Shown here: positions 37,566 to 46,953 of the stretch, in pieces
How the letters are laid out: each line of letters begins with the position of its first letter
Numbering within the stretch: position 1 is the first letter of the stretch
Source: an uncultured Paracoccaceae bacterium
Lineage (GTDB): Bacteria; Pseudomonadota; Alphaproteobacteria; Rhodobacterales; Rhodobacteraceae
DNA: 64,000 bases
Direction: 5' to 3'
NCBI GenBank assembly: GCA_947499635.1
Contig: CANMPD010000004.1
Span: 168,757-232,756 of the forward strand
Notes under the pieces: model-generated
Told to the model about the DNA's origin: nothing
The model's database searches: none
The model's input: the letters and a program-made list of their open reading frames with translations, nothing else
Position numbers and translations under genes: made by a program

Positions 37566-38507
37566 CTAAGATGCGGGCAAATTCGCATGTGCTGCCAGAA
37601 TGATCTCGGCTTCGCTGCGCAAGATGTCGGCCAGCATGTCACTGCCGGATCTTGGATCGGGCAAGTTGGGCTGGATGAGGGCGATATCACGCCGCGCTGC
37701 AGGCGTGTCGAGAGCGCGCAGATGTACATCGGTGCCACGGCGCGCTTCGGTGGCCGCATAGATGCTGGGCAGGATCGCGACGCCTGCACCGGTGGCGGCC
37801 ATCAGACGGATCGCGTCAAGGCTGGTGCCCTCGTATTCATCAGACACACGCCCGCCCGCCGAGGTGGCCAGACCAGCAACGCTGTGTGACAAACGGTGCC
37901 CCGCACCCAAAGTCAAAAACACATGACCGGCCAAATCGCTGAGTTTTAGAGCCTGCGACGTAGTGTGTGACTTAAGCGTTGCAAGCGGATGATCAAAAGC
38001 CATCGCAGCCCAGAGACTTTCTGTGAAAAGACGGGTTTCACGCATGCCGGGATGATCTTCGGGCGTGGAGATGATCATGTCCAAACGCCCGCTGCGCAGG
38101 CCTTCGTCTAGGTCGCGGGTGTTTTCTTCTCGGATGATCAAACGCAGGCTTGGGTGTTCGCGGTGCAGGCGTTGGACCACGGCTGGCAGCAAATAGGGGC
38201 CGATCGAGGGCAAAACCCCGAGGCGCAAGCGGCCATGAAAGATGCCACCGCCTTGTGCTGCGGCACGTAGGTCTTGCAATGCGTGTAAGATTTGCCGGGC
38301 CCGGCGCACGACGTCTTCGCCTGCGGGGGTGATTTTGGCGCCGCTCCGGCTGCGGTAAAACAGGGTCACGCCCAGATCGGTTTCGATCTCGCTGAGCTGC
38401 GCGGAAAGACTGGGCTGGCTGACGTTTAGTTTCGCTGCAGCCAGACCAACTTGGCCGGCGTCAGCAAGAGCAACAAGATATTCAAGTTGGCGAAAAGTTG
38501 GGCGCAT
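37566..38507 (-). CDS. LysR-family regulator, OxyR-like but without redox cysteines
   Basis: A 313-aa LysR regulator. The helix-turn-helix is near residues 18-38 (GLAAAKLNVSQPSLSAQL). It resembles OxyR throughout, including the effector-domain stretch LTLGAGHRLSHSV. In OxyR that stretch carries the first peroxide-sensing cysteine (GHCL); here the cysteine is Arg, and no cysteine is seen anywhere in the reading. Peroxide sensing through a disulfide is therefore unlikely. The ATG at 38507 is chosen because longer starts run into the divergent promoter. It is divergent from an SbtA-type permease, with an ATAG-N7-CTAT site between. Confidence 0.88.
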   Translation of the reverse strand: MRPTFRQLEYLVALADAGQVGLAAAKLNVSQPSLSAQLSEIETDLGVTLFYRSRSGAKITPAGEDVVRRARQILHALQDLRAAAQGGGIFHGRLRLGVLPSIGPYLLPAVVQRLHREHPSLRLIIREENTRDLDEGLRSGRLDMIISTPEDHPGMRETRLFTESLWAAMAFDHPLATLKSHTTSQALKLSDLAGHVFLTLGAGHRLSHSVAGLATSAGGRVSDEYEGTSLDAIRLMAATGAGVAILPSIYAATEARRGTDVHLRALDTPAARRDIALIQPNLPDPRSGSDMLADILRSEAEIILAAHANLPAS

Positions 38508-38509
38508 AT

Positions 38510-38524
38510 ATAGCCTGAAACTAT
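38510..38524. promoter_or_regulatory. OxyR-type dyad ATAG-N7-CTAT
   Basis: ATAGCCTGAAACTAT matches the half of the classical OxyR tetra-site (ATAG-N7-CTAT). It starts 3 bp from the LysR start codon. A weaker second dyad would sit 7 bp further on, towards the permease. Probably an autoregulatory operator. Confidence 0.5.
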
Positions 38525-38602
38525 GTAAATATGGGTTAGTATATATTTGTAACGATGAATGTTCCAGCAGATATAGCGCCAAACATGAAACGAGGCTTAT
38601 CC

Positions 38603-39571
38603 ATGGAACTTTCAATTTCGGCTTTGGCAGGCAATCTGCTGGCCCCCACTATCCTGTTTTTTATTTTGGGGTTGGTTGCAGCCTTTGCGCGCAGCGATCT
38701 TTCGATCCCCGAGGGGGCAGCCAAGCTGATGTCGATTTATCTGCTGTTGGCGATTGGCTTTAAGGGTGGGGCGGCGGTCGCCCAAAGTGGCGTGGACATG
38801 CAGTTACTGGCTGCGCTTGGCGCTGGCGGGGTTCTGTCGTTTGTGTTGCCATTCGCAGCCTATGGATTGCTGCGGGTCATGACGCAGTTGGACGCCATGA
38901 ACGCGGCCGCAGTGGCAGGGCATTACGGGTCGATTTCCATTGTGACCTTTGTAACGGGTATCAGCCTGCTTGAGGCGCAGGGGCTTGAACCCGAAGGGTA
39001 TCTGGTGGCTGTCGCCGCTGTGATGGAGGTGCCCGCGATCATGTCGGCGCTGTGGTTGGTGGCGCGCGGCAACAGTGTGATGCGGGTGGATGGCGCGTTG
39101 ATGCAGCATATCCTTGCTAATGGGTCGATTGTGCTACTGATTGGCGCTTTTGTGATCGGGGCGGTGACGGGAGAGGCGGGACTAAAAGAGCTGCACCCGT
39201 TTATTGTGGTGCCTTTTACGGGCGTATTGGCGGTGTTTTTGCTGGATATGGGCTTGTCAGCGGGCAAAAGCCTGCTGGAAAATCGCAAGGATATCTCAAT
39301 CGGCATTATAGCCTTTGGCTGCGTGATGCCTGTTGTTGGCAGTTTGTTTGGGATGCTGGCGGCCAATATGGTGGGATTAAGTCTGGGCGGCACGTTCCTG
39401 ATGATGGTGCTCAGCGCGTCTGCCTCGTATATCGCGGTGCCCGCAGCAATGAAGTTGGCGCTGCCGCAGGCGAAGTCGGGGGTGTATCTGACCCTCGCGC
39501 TGGGGGTGACGTTTCCGTTTAATTTGACGCTGGGTATGCCACTGTATTTCTATCTTGCCAGTGTGCTGTGA
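38603..39571 (+). CDS. SbtA-type (DUF897) sodium-dependent bicarbonate permease family
   Basis: A 322-aa membrane protein with about ten hydrophobic segments. It starts MELSISALAGNLLAPTILFF and contains LLLAIGFKGGAAVA near residue 50, GHYGSISIVTF near 110 and ASASYIAVPAAMKLALP near 275, the conserved blocks of the SbtA family. The substrate in a heterotroph is uncertain: bicarbonate or another anion. The ATG at 38603 has GAGG at good spacing. No SbtB-like regulator follows; a bidirectional terminator does. Confidence 0.88.
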   Translation: MELSISALAGNLLAPTILFFILGLVAAFARSDLSIPEGAAKLMSIYLLLAIGFKGGAAVAQSGVDMQLLAALGAGGVLSFVLPFAAYGLLRVMTQLDAMNAAAVAGHYGSISIVTFVTGISLLEAQGLEPEGYLVAVAAVMEVPAIMSALWLVARGNSVMRVDGALMQHILANGSIVLLIGAFVIGAVTGEAGLKELHPFIVVPFTGVLAVFLLDMGLSAGKSLLENRKDISIGIIAFGCVMPVVGSLFGMLAANMVGLSLGGTFLMMVLSASASYIAVPAAMKLALPQAKSGVYLTLALGVTFPFNLTLGMPLYFYLASVL

Positions 39572-39574
39572 ACG

Positions 39575-39610
39575 CAAAAAAGGCCCGCGGTTTTATGCGG
39601 GCCTTTTTGT
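39575..39610. terminator. Bidirectional rho-independent terminator
   Basis: AAAAAGGCCCGC...GCGGGCCTTTTT is a long stem with A/T flanks, between the convergent permease and metG genes. Confidence 0.93.
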
Positions 39611-39633
39611 TGTGATATAGCTTAAGCGCGGCG

Positions 39634-41352
39634 TTAGGTGCGGGTGCCTGCAAAGCGGGCTTGCCAGTCTTCGCGCTGTTCGTCGGTAATTTTGGCAAAC
39701 AAGACTTCGGGCACCGCAAAGGCATGACCGCCTTTGAGCGCATCAAGCGCGGCTGCGACGTCATCGGGCCAGCTGCGATCGTCGGTTTTTAAGGCGTCAA
39801 ACAACGAGTCAGCTGCCGCTGGGATAAAGGGTGCAGACAGAACCGCATAAAGGCGGATCAAGTTCAGGCCCAAACGCACCTGTGCGGCGGCTTTGTCAGG
39901 ATCGGTTTTGAACACAGACCATGGTGCCGCGGATTGGAGGTATTCGTTGCCAGCCACCCAAATCGCGCGCAGCTCTTGCGCGGATTTACGCACGTCCATC
40001 GCGGCCATGTGATCCTCATACGCACGAATGCGCGTGGTGAGATCTGCGATAAGGGATTGTTCTTGTTCGCCAAACTCACCGGCGCTTGGCACCTCTTCGC
40101 CAAACTTAGAGCGGCAGAATTTGGTGATGCGGCTGACAAAATTCCCCAGGACATCCGCGAGATCCTTGTTCACAGACTGCTGGAAGTTTTCCCATGTGAA
40201 CTCCGAATCTGAGCTTTCAGGCGCGTGTGACAACAGCCACCAGCGCCAGAAATCTGCAGGCAGCAGTTCAAGTGCTTGGTCCATGAAGACACCGCGACCC
40301 TGCGAGGTTGAGAACTGACCGCCGTCGTAATTCAGGTAGTTAAAGGACTTCAGATGGTCGACCATTTTCCAGGGCTCGCCCGAGCCAAGGATCGTGGCGG
40401 GGAAAGACAGGGTGTGAAATGGTACGTTGTCCTTGCCCATGAACTGGACGTATTTTACATCATCCGCACCTTTGTCGGTGCGCCACCAACGTTCCCAATC
40501 GGCGTCTGTTTTGCCGTTGGCCTCGGCCCATTCGGCAGCGGCGGCGATGTATTCGATGGGGGCATCGAACCAAACATAGAACACTTTGCCTTCCATGCCC
40601 GGCCAGTCGGCATCGCCTTTTTTGACAGGTACGCCCCAGTCCAGATCGCGTGTGATGCCGCGATCTTGCAGACCGTCGCCGTCGTGTAGCCATTTTTTGG
40701 CGATGGATGTTGTCAGCACAGGCCAGTCGGTTTTGCTGTCGATCCATGCGTCCAGCTGGTCACGCAGGGCAGATTGGCGCAGAAACAGATGTTTGGTTTC
40801 GCGCACTTCTAGATCGGTCGATCCAGAGATAGCCGAGCGCGGATCGATCAAATCGGTCGGGTCCAACTGCTTGGTGCATTCTTCGCATTGGTCGCCACGG
40901 GCTTTGTCGTGGCCGCAGTTGGGGCAGGTGCCTTCGACGTAACGGTCTGGCAAAAAGCGACCATCGGCGTTGGAATAGACCTGACGGTCTGCGACCTCTG
41001 AGATCAGACCTGCCTCTTCGAGTTTGCCTGCGAAATGCTGGGTTAAGGCACGGTTTTGCACGCTAGAGGAACGGCCGTAGTGATCAAAGCTTAGGCCAAA
41101 GCGGTTGGCGATGTCCGTCTGGACGCCGTGCATTTGCGCGCAGTACTCTGCCACGGGTTTGCCTGCTTTGGTTGCAGCCAATTCTGCCGGCGTGCCGTGT
41201 TCGTCGGTGGCGCAGAGAAACAGAACCTCGTTGCCGCGACCGCGGTTGTAGCGGGCATATAGATCCGCTGGCAGTTGGCTGCCCACAAGGTTGCCGAGGT
41301 GCTTAATCCCGTTGATATAGGGAAGAGCTGAGGTGATAAGAATACGCGCCAT
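39634..41352 (-). CDS. metG: Methionyl-tRNA synthetase
   Basis: Class I synthetase (572 aa). The HIGH motif reads KHLGN near residue 19. The zinc knuckle [17 protein letters not shown] is near 143-160. The KMSKS position is FSTSQGRG near 342, a variant seen in this type of MetG and not a sign of inactivity. The anticodon-binding helical domain follows ([16 protein letters not shown] near 500). There is no C-terminal tRNA-binding (EMAP) domain. I chose the ATG at 41352 because [14 protein letters not shown] is the usual start. Confidence 0.96.
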   Translation of the reverse strand: MARILITSALPYINGIKHLGNLVGSQLPADLYARYNRGRGNEVLFLCATDEHGTPAELAATKAGKPVAEYCAQMHGVQTDIANRFGLSFDHYGRSSSVQNRALTQHFAGKLEEAGLISEVADRQVYSNADGRFLPDRYVEGTCPNCGHDKARGDQCEECTKQLDPTDLIDPRSAISGSTDLEVRETKHLFLRQSALRDQLDAWIDSKTDWPVLTTSIAKKWLHDGDGLQDRGITRDLDWGVPVKKGDADWPGMEGKVFYVWFDAPIEYIAAAAEWAEANGKTDADWERWWRTDKGADDVKYVQFMGKDNVPFHTLSFPATILGSGEPWKMVDHLKSFNYLNYDGGQFSTSQGRGVFMDQALELLPADFWRWWLLSHAPESSDSEFTWENFQQSVNKDLADVLGNFVSRITKFCRSKFGEEVPSAGEFGEQEQSLIADLTTRIRAYEDHMAAMDVRKSAQELRAIWVAGNEYLQSAAPWSVFKTDPDKAAAQVRLGLNLIRLYAVLSAPFIPAAADSLFDALKTDDRSWPDDVAAALDALKGGHAFAVPEVLFAKITDEQREDWQARFAGTRT

Positions 41353-41444
41353 TTGTTCCATCCACGTCTACGAGTTACAGCCCATCTAGCCCATGCGGCG
41401 CGGCGCGGAAAGATCTGGGTAGAGAAAAAACGATCTAGATGTTG

Positions 41445-42671
41445 CTATTGCTGCCTTTCGCGTGCGCGTTTTAGCATTTTCCCAATGGTGAATGAGGTGC
41501 GTGGTGCATAGACATAACGGGTACGCTCATCTGGGGTGGCACGGACTCGCATCCGCGCGAGGCCAAATGTGATCAACCCCAAATGCCCTAAAGCGACAAA
41601 TCCAAATAGGGCGCCAGGGCCAAAGGCTTGGATCAGGTAGGATGTCACCAGCGGGGCGGCGATTGCGCCCGTGGCGTAAAAGAACATAAGGGCGGCTGAC
41701 AGCTCGACCCGCTGTTCTGAGGTCGCAAAGTCGTTGGCGTGGGCAGCCGATAAGGAGAATATGGGCACTGTCGTGAGGCCAAAGAAGATTGCGGATCCCA
41801 TGATGGCAGAGGTGCCAAACGCACTGGACGGCAATGTCAGGGCGCAAGACAATATGGATGCAACTGACAGGCCGATTAAAATCCAGCGACGGTCAAATTT
41901 ATCGGCCAACCAGCCCATGGGATATTGGGCCAAAGCACCGCCAAGCACAAAGGACGCGAGGAAATAGGCGATTTTCTCTGGGTCGAGGCCGACTTCATGG
42001 CCATAAATCGGCCCAACCATCCGCATTGATGCAGAGCTAAGAGCAGAGACACACACGCCAACGACAGCCAAAGGCGAGCACTGCCAGGCCAATTTGGGGC
42101 GCAGGCGTGGGGCGGATGGCATTTTCGGCGGCTGAACCGAGGTGAGCATCAGTGGCAGCAGCGCGGCGCAGCTGAGCAATGTCAAAATATTATACGAGAT
42201 ATAAACGGCTGGCGGCAAAACCGCGATCATGAGCTGCGCCATTAATGACGCGGATGTGTCGACCATACGGTACAGACCAGAGGCGCGGCCGCGATTTTCA
42301 TTCGTGACCTTGGCGTTTAGCCATGCTTCGATTACCGTATAACAGCCCGCAACACATAGTCCGGATGCGATGCGCAACAGAGCCCAAATATAGGGCTGCT
42401 GGGTGAATGTATGACCAATGATGCCCATCGCCCCAAAAGCGGCACAGACGGCAAACGCGCGGGAATGCCCGACTTTTCCCATCAGGCGCGGAGTCCACCA
42501 ACATCCGACAAAAAATCCAACGAAATGCGCAGATCCCAAAAGGCCAATCTGCTGTGCATTAAATCCCAATTGCGTCCCGGATAACACATCCAAAGGCCCC
42601 AAGCTGCCGGCAGCAAGTTGAAGCAGGATGACCGATAAAAAAAGGGCCGCGAAGGAAAGGATCATATGCAT
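41445..42671 (-). CDS. MFS transporter
   Basis: A 408-aa twelve-helix major facilitator. The loop between helices 2 and 3 is GCWWTPRLMGKVGHSRAF, and the internal motif YPMGWLADKFDRRW lies near residue 250. The sequence resembles the YcaD-like branch of unknown substrate. The start MHMILSF is directly preceded by a hairpin that contains the only purine-rich ribosome-site candidate. A rhodanese gene lies 138 bp upstream on the same strand. Confidence 0.88.
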   Translation of the reverse strand: MHMILSFAALFLSVILLQLAAGSLGPLDVLSGTQLGFNAQQIGLLGSAHFVGFFVGCWWTPRLMGKVGHSRAFAVCAAFGAMGIIGHTFTQQPYIWALLRIASGLCVAGCYTVIEAWLNAKVTNENRGRASGLYRMVDTSASLMAQLMIAVLPPAVYISYNILTLLSCAALLPLMLTSVQPPKMPSAPRLRPKLAWQCSPLAVVGVCVSALSSASMRMVGPIYGHEVGLDPEKIAYFLASFVLGGALAQYPMGWLADKFDRRWILIGLSVASILSCALTLPSSAFGTSAIMGSAIFFGLTTVPIFSLSAAHANDFATSEQRVELSAALMFFYATGAIAAPLVTSYLIQAFGPGALFGFVALGHLGLITFGLARMRVRATPDERTRYVYAPRTSFTIGKMLKRARERQQ

Positions 42672-42673
42672 GA

Positions 42674-42697
42674 CGCTCTCTCTCTAAGAGAGAGGCG
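42674..42697 (-). promoter_or_regulatory. Hairpin covering the MFS ribosome-binding region
   Basis: On the minus strand, CGC-C-TCTCTCT pairs with AGAGAGA-GCG (ten pairs, one bulge, three-base loop). The right arm AGAGAGAG lies about 5 bases before the ATG and is the only Shine-Dalgarno candidate. Translation control or a thermometer is possible. Confidence 0.45.
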
Positions 42698-42809
42698 TAA
42701 GAGATGCATGTGATTTTACGACAGATCCTGTCATTTGGAGGAGGTGTGCTATTTGAGCGTCTGTTCGTATGTTTGCCCCCTGCTGGAGGCAGGGGTAGGT
42801 TTTTAGGGC

Positions 42810-43211
42810 TTACCAGTTGTAAGGTTCAACCGTGTTGCCAGCTGCAAGCCATGCATCCAGGCCGCCACGCAGGCAGAACGCGTCTTTGAGGCCCATAGTT
42901 TGCGCCATTTGAGTGCTCAGCATTGAGCGCCAGCCGTTGTCGCAATAAAAAACAAAGGTGGCATCTTTGGCAAAGACCTGACGTGCATAGGGGCTGTCTT
43001 GGTCGAGCCAGAATTCCAACAATCCGCGTGGGCAGGACAGAGCACCAGGGATCACGCCGGTCTTGTCCAATTCACGATACACGCGCAGGTCAATGAACTG
43101 AACCTGTGCACTGTCTAGGTTCGCCATAGCCTCTTCGATTGAGAAGAAAGAGATGGATGCTTCGGCATCGGCGATAAGGTCTTGATAGCTTTTGGTTGAA
43201 ATGAAAGTCAT
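42810..43211 (-). CDS. Rhodanese-like domain protein
   Basis: A single-domain rhodanese (133 aa) with the active-site loop CDNGWRS starting at Cys90, a variant of the CxxGxRS loop. QFIDLRVYRELDKTGVIPGA near residue 38 and LRGGLDAWLAAG near 114 are family motifs. It has no signal peptide and is likely a cytoplasmic sulfurtransferase or persulfide carrier. It may be cotranscribed with the MFS gene. Confidence 0.9.
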   Translation of the reverse strand: MTFISTKSYQDLIADAEASISFFSIEEAMANLDSAQVQFIDLRVYRELDKTGVIPGALSCPRGLLEFWLDQDSPYARQVFAKDATFVFYCDNGWRSMLSTQMAQTMGLKDAFCLRGGLDAWLAAGNTVEPYNW

Positions 43212-43573
43212 TTGAGTTTCCTTTTCTTCAAAGTTTCTATCTGTTTTCAGTATGCCATTGCATGCGGTGTTTGTGTGGAAAGAGTGATGAAATGGTTAAC
43301 GAAGGGGGTATCGTGTCTGTCGTTGAGACTGTCGCCCAGCCGGATCGTTCCTGTAATGAGGTGCATTTTTATGCGGCGTTGCTCAAAGATATGTGTGTTG
43401 CGACAGCTGTCGCATATTTTCATTTAGATGAGAGATTGGATTGGCTACACCTCGACGCGGGGCTAATGACCGATTGAGGGGCGGGGGCTTGTGAAGGGAT
43501 CACATGTTCTTGCGCCTTGATATTTCGATATTAGATATAAGCGCGAACATACTTGAGCATAAGGACATGCCGG
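43212..43573. other. 362-bp intergenic region, weak small reading frame only
   Basis: The divergent upstream region of the rhodanese and aldo/keto reductase genes. A 61-codon plus-strand frame at 43292-43477 (starting MVNEGGIVSVVE) has no clear ribosome site and no recognisable family, so I do not call it a gene. A plausible AAGGA ribosome site lies just before the reductase start. Confidence 0.5.
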
Positions 43574-44623
43574 ATGAAAATGAACCCTTTGGGCCGTACG
43601 GATATTATGGTGACGGATCTGTGTTTGGGAACCATGACCTATGGCACGCAGACGAATGAAACGGATGCACATGCACAGTTGGATATGGCCTTGGCCGGAG
43701 GGATCAATTTTCTCGATACTGCCGAGATGTATCCGGTAAACCCAGTACGTGCAGAAACCACCGGATTGACGGAACAGATTATTGGGAATTGGAATGCGAA
43801 AAGTGGACGCCGTGGCGAATATGTTATGGCCACGAAACATTCTGGTGTTGGGTTAAGCGGCGCACGTGATGGTGCGGCTATTTCGTCAAAGACGATACCT
43901 GAGGCGATCGAAGGTTCTCTGAAACGTTTGCAGACGGATTACATTGATCTTTATCAGTTTCATTGGCCCAATCGCGGCAGTTATATGTTCCGCAAAAACT
44001 GGAGTTATGATCCGGCGACATCCGGCCAGACAAAGGCGGATGTTTTGGCTGAGATCGAAGATTGCCTGGGGGCCTTGCAGCGCGAGGTCGAGCGCGGAAC
44101 AATTCGTGCCTTTGGTCTGTCAAACGATTCCGCCTGGGGCACGGCCCAATGGTTGCGCCTGTCCGAGGCAGATATGGGGCCACGCGTGGCGACCTTGCAA
44201 AATGAGTACTCATTGATGTGCCGGCTGTTTGATACGGATTTGGCCGAACTGAGTTATTACGAGGATGTTGGGTTAATCACATATTCGCCGCTTGCGACGG
44301 GGCTGTTGACGGGCAAGTACATGGATGGAGCTGTGCCGGAAAGGTCGCGTAAGTCAATCAATCCCGGACTTGGCGGGCGTGCATCTGAGCGCGCCGATGC
44401 GGCCGCGCGCGCATATGTTGAGGTTGCACGAGCACATGATCTGGATCCGACGCATATGGCCTTGGCTTGGTGTCGCCAGCGACCGTTTATGGCATCGGTT
44501 ATTTTTGGCGCAACCACATCTGAGCAATTGGCGCATATCATTGAGATGAAAGATCTGGAGTTACCTGAGGCGGTGATGACAGAATTGGATAAGGTGCATC
44601 GGGCCCATCCAATGCCGTATTAA
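43574..44623 (+). CDS. Aldo/keto reductase (Tas-like)
   Basis: NADPH-dependent oxidoreductase (349 aa). The catalytic tetrad is visible: Asp48 and Tyr53 (LDTAEMYP), Lys88 (ATKHS) and His130 (YQFHWP). The long insertion RGSYMFRKNWSYDP after the histidine and the FGLSNDSAWG motif resemble the Tas subgroup. The C-terminus ASVIFGATTSEQLAHI is a cofactor loop variant. The physiological substrate is unknown. I chose the ATG at 43574 (MKMNPLGRT). Confidence 0.9.
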   Translation: MKMNPLGRTDIMVTDLCLGTMTYGTQTNETDAHAQLDMALAGGINFLDTAEMYPVNPVRAETTGLTEQIIGNWNAKSGRRGEYVMATKHSGVGLSGARDGAAISSKTIPEAIEGSLKRLQTDYIDLYQFHWPNRGSYMFRKNWSYDPATSGQTKADVLAEIEDCLGALQREVERGTIRAFGLSNDSAWGTAQWLRLSEADMGPRVATLQNEYSLMCRLFDTDLAELSYYEDVGLITYSPLATGLLTGKYMDGAVPERSRKSINPGLGGRASERADAAARAYVEVARAHDLDPTHMALAWCRQRPFMASVIFGATTSEQLAHIIEMKDLELPEAVMTELDKVHRAHPMPY

Positions 44624-44710
44624 TCTAGGTTCTGATTTGGACGCCTGCGGCGGGCGGGGGGGCTCCCGCCGATTGCGCAGGCATTACATGCCTGTTGATC
44701 TGTTGGGCCG

Positions 44711-44732
44711 GGCGCCGCTTTGCGGCGGCGCC
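44711..44732. terminator. GC-rich hairpin between convergent genes
   Basis: GGCGCCG-CTTTGCGG-CGGCGCC forms a 7-bp stem between the aldo/keto reductase and cdhR. There is only a weak T-run. Confidence 0.5.
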
Positions 44733-44754
44733 TGTGTTTACGGATGAGGCATGA

Positions 44755-45789
44755 CTAATGCTGGCGCTGGGCGCTTGCGAAGCTTAGAATTTGCGCACCA
44801 GTTACAACGTTGTTTTGGGCTTGGCGCAGGTCGCGGGCAGAATTGCCGTGGGCCGTGCGAAAGGCACGTGCAAAGCTGGATTGTGATGTAAAGCCGGTTG
44901 CCTGAGCAATTTCCATCAACGGCAGATCGGTGTCTGTCACCAACCGGCGAGCTTCGGCGAGGCGCAGTTGCAAATAATGGTCCTGCGGTGTCGTATTGAG
45001 ACGCAGGCGAAATTGTTGCTGCAAGCTGCGCGCGCTGGTGCCAAGAGTTTCGGCAATGTTCGCCAGCGGCAGCGGTTCGTCCAAGGCGGCCTCCATCAAC
45101 GCATTTGCCTTGGCTGTCAGAGCGTTGTGCTTGTGGCGACCTGAGGTGGCCAAACGGCTTTGTGGGCGGGCTGGTGTGCCTGGGCCGTCGTAAAGGAACA
45201 ATCCTGCAACACGATCCGCAAAGCCTGCGCCATGACGGGCAGTGATGATATGCAGCATCATCTCGACTGCAGGGGTTGCGCCACCCGAGGTCATGCGGCT
45301 TTGGGATACTGTAAAGCGATCGGTTCGGCAGTCCACTTGGGGGAAACGGGCTGAAAAATTCTCAAGATCTTCCCAGTGAGTGGTTGCGGGGTGATTGTCG
45401 AGCAGGCCTGCTTCGGCCATCAGCCATGGACCACCGTCGACACCGGCGATCATTGCACCTGTGGCCGCGATGCGGCGCAAACCTGCAAGCAGGCTGGGGG
45501 TTGCGTGGCGGGCCAGTTGAAATCCTGCGACAACAATCAGGAGATCACAGTCGGTAAGGCGAGCCAGTGGGAAGGATGGAACCGTGAGGCCAGACGTCAG
45601 CATCGGGATATCCCCCGAGGCATTAACGTAGTCCCAATCAAAGACCGGACGCCCCGCGAGTCGGTTGGCTGCGCGCATTGGGTCAATCGCGGCTGCAAAG
45701 CTGAGCGTGTTGCTGTCGTCAAGCACAAGAACGGCCGTTTTTAGCGGGCGATTTTCGGGTTGCAGTATGTTTTTTGCGGATTTCATCAA
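44755..45789 (-). CDS. cdhR: GlxA-type AraC regulator, probable carnitine regulator CdhR
   Basis: A 344-aa regulator with an N-terminal DJ-1/GATase1-like domain (about residues 18-190, including LLIVVAGFQLARH and GVDGGPWLMAEAG) and a C-terminal AraC helix-turn-helix (about 230-325, GFTSQSSFARAFRTAHG). It is divergent from the carnitine genes, 130 bp away. This is the arrangement known for CdhR, which activates carnitine dehydrogenase genes. Assignment to carnitine rests on this context. Confidence 0.85.
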   Translation of the reverse strand: MMKSAKNILQPENRPLKTAVLVLDDSNTLSFAAAIDPMRAANRLAGRPVFDWDYVNASGDIPMLTSGLTVPSFPLARLTDCDLLIVVAGFQLARHATPSLLAGLRRIAATGAMIAGVDGGPWLMAEAGLLDNHPATTHWEDLENFSARFPQVDCRTDRFTVSQSRMTSGGATPAVEMMLHIITARHGAGFADRVAGLFLYDGPGTPARPQSRLATSGRHKHNALTAKANALMEAALDEPLPLANIAETLGTSARSLQQQFRLRLNTTPQDHYLQLRLAEARRLVTDTDLPLMEIAQATGFTSQSSFARAFRTAHGNSARDLRQAQNNVVTGAQILSFASAQRQH

Positions 45790-45919
45790 GTGGGATTCGC
45801 TTTGTGATAAGTCTTGCCGACAAGCCTGCGGCAGAGTCGTGAACAGTGCAAATTGGAATCCGGGGAGAAGCCTGGGGATAACTCATGGCAAAACTCTGTA
45901 CATTTAAGGGAAAACGAAA

Positions 45920-46837
45920 ATGCCGCTTAAAATGAGCCGTGAGGTCTTTATTACCGCTGCTGTCACAGGTTCGGGCAGCACGCAAGATCGCAGTCCACAT
46001 GTGCCGCGCGCGCCTAAAGAGATCGCAGAAAGTGCGATTGCAGCGGCCAAGGCAGGCGCTGCGATTGTGCATTGTCATGTGCGTGATCCGGAGACGGGCG
46101 CGCCCTCACGGGATTTGGCGCTGTATCGTGAGCTGACAGATCGTGTGCGTGACAGTGATACGGATGTCGTCTTGAACCTGACGGCTGGTATGGGCGGTGA
46201 TATTGTTTTCGGTGATGTGGAGGCCCCGTTCCCGGTGAAGGAAAGCGGTACGGATATGATCGGGGCAACGCAGCGCGTGGCACATGTGGCGGATTGTTTG
46301 CCAGAAATCTGCACGCTGGATTGCGGTACGATGAATTTCGCCGAGGCCGATTATGTGATGACGAACACGCCGGGGATGCTGCGTGCTATGGGGCAGATGA
46401 TGACGGATTTGGGTGTTAAAGCTGAAATTGAGGCTTTTGATACCGGCCATCTCTGGTTTGCCAAACAGTTGGTAGCAGAAGGTATTTTGGAGCCAAATGC
46501 TTTGGTGCAGCTGTGCATGGGAGTCCCTTGGGGTGCGCCAAATGATTTGAATACCTTTATGGCAATGGTGAATGCGGTGCCGGAAGAATGGACGTTTTCA
46601 GCATTTTCGCTAGGACGTGATCAGATGGCTTATGTCGCCGCAGCAGTTTTGGCAGGGGGGAATGTACGGGTTGGTTTGGAAGACAATCTGTGGCTTGAAA
46701 AGGGCGTATTGGCCGAGAATTACCAATTGGTCGAAAGGGCCGCTGCGATTGTGTCCAATATGGGTGCACGGGTGATTGGCCCACAAGAGGTCCGCGAAAA
46801 ACTTGGCCTGACCAAACGCGCATCTCTTGTGAAGTAA
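45920..46837 (+). CDS. BKACE enzyme, probable 3-dehydrocarnitine cleavage
   Basis: A 305-aa beta-keto acid cleavage enzyme (DUF849). The metal-binding histidines are His51 and His53 in HCHVRDPETGAPSRD. LNLTAGMGG near residue 91 and CTLDCGTMNFA near 138 are family motifs. In carnitine loci the family member converts dehydrocarnitine and acetyl-CoA to betainyl-CoA and acetoacetate. Here it lies directly between cdhR and the dehydrogenase-thioesterase fusion, so that role is very likely. Confidence 0.9.
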   Translation: MPLKMSREVFITAAVTGSGSTQDRSPHVPRAPKEIAESAIAAAKAGAAIVHCHVRDPETGAPSRDLALYRELTDRVRDSDTDVVLNLTAGMGGDIVFGDVEAPFPVKESGTDMIGATQRVAHVADCLPEICTLDCGTMNFAEADYVMTNTPGMLRAMGQMMTDLGVKAEIEAFDTGHLWFAKQLVAEGILEPNALVQLCMGVPWGAPNDLNTFMAMVNAVPEEWTFSAFSLGRDQMAYVAAAVLAGGNVRVGLEDNLWLEKGVLAENYQLVERAAAIVSNMGARVIGPQEVREKLGLTKRASLVK

Positions 46838-46856
46838 ATAAACGTGCAAGGAGGCG

Positions 46857-46912
46857 GCGTCGCAGCAGCCCATCGAGGGCTGCTGCGACGCGGTCCTGGC
46901 CAAAGGCCAGGA
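46857..46912 (+). repeat. Two perfect hairpins between BKACE and carnitine dehydrogenase genes
   Basis: GCGTCGCAGCAGCCC-ATCGA-GGGCTGCTGCGACGC is a perfect 15-bp stem (46857-46891). It is followed at 46894-46912 by TCCTGGCC-AAA-GGCCAGGA. No T-run follows, so it is not a classic terminator. It may set the relative stability of the two messages. Confidence 0.9.
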
Positions 46913-46953
46913 TCCCCGCTCCTACGCGCAGGTCAGGATGAGAGGAAAACGAT

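Noticed and set aside
40255..40330. Missing KMSKS motif in methionyl-tRNA synthetase
   Set aside because: The FSTSQGRG variant occurs at the right place and is usual for this MetG type; the rest of the enzyme is intact.
43262..43477. Small plus-strand reading frame before the aldo/keto reductase
   Set aside because: No ribosome site, no recognisable family, and protein-like features are weak.
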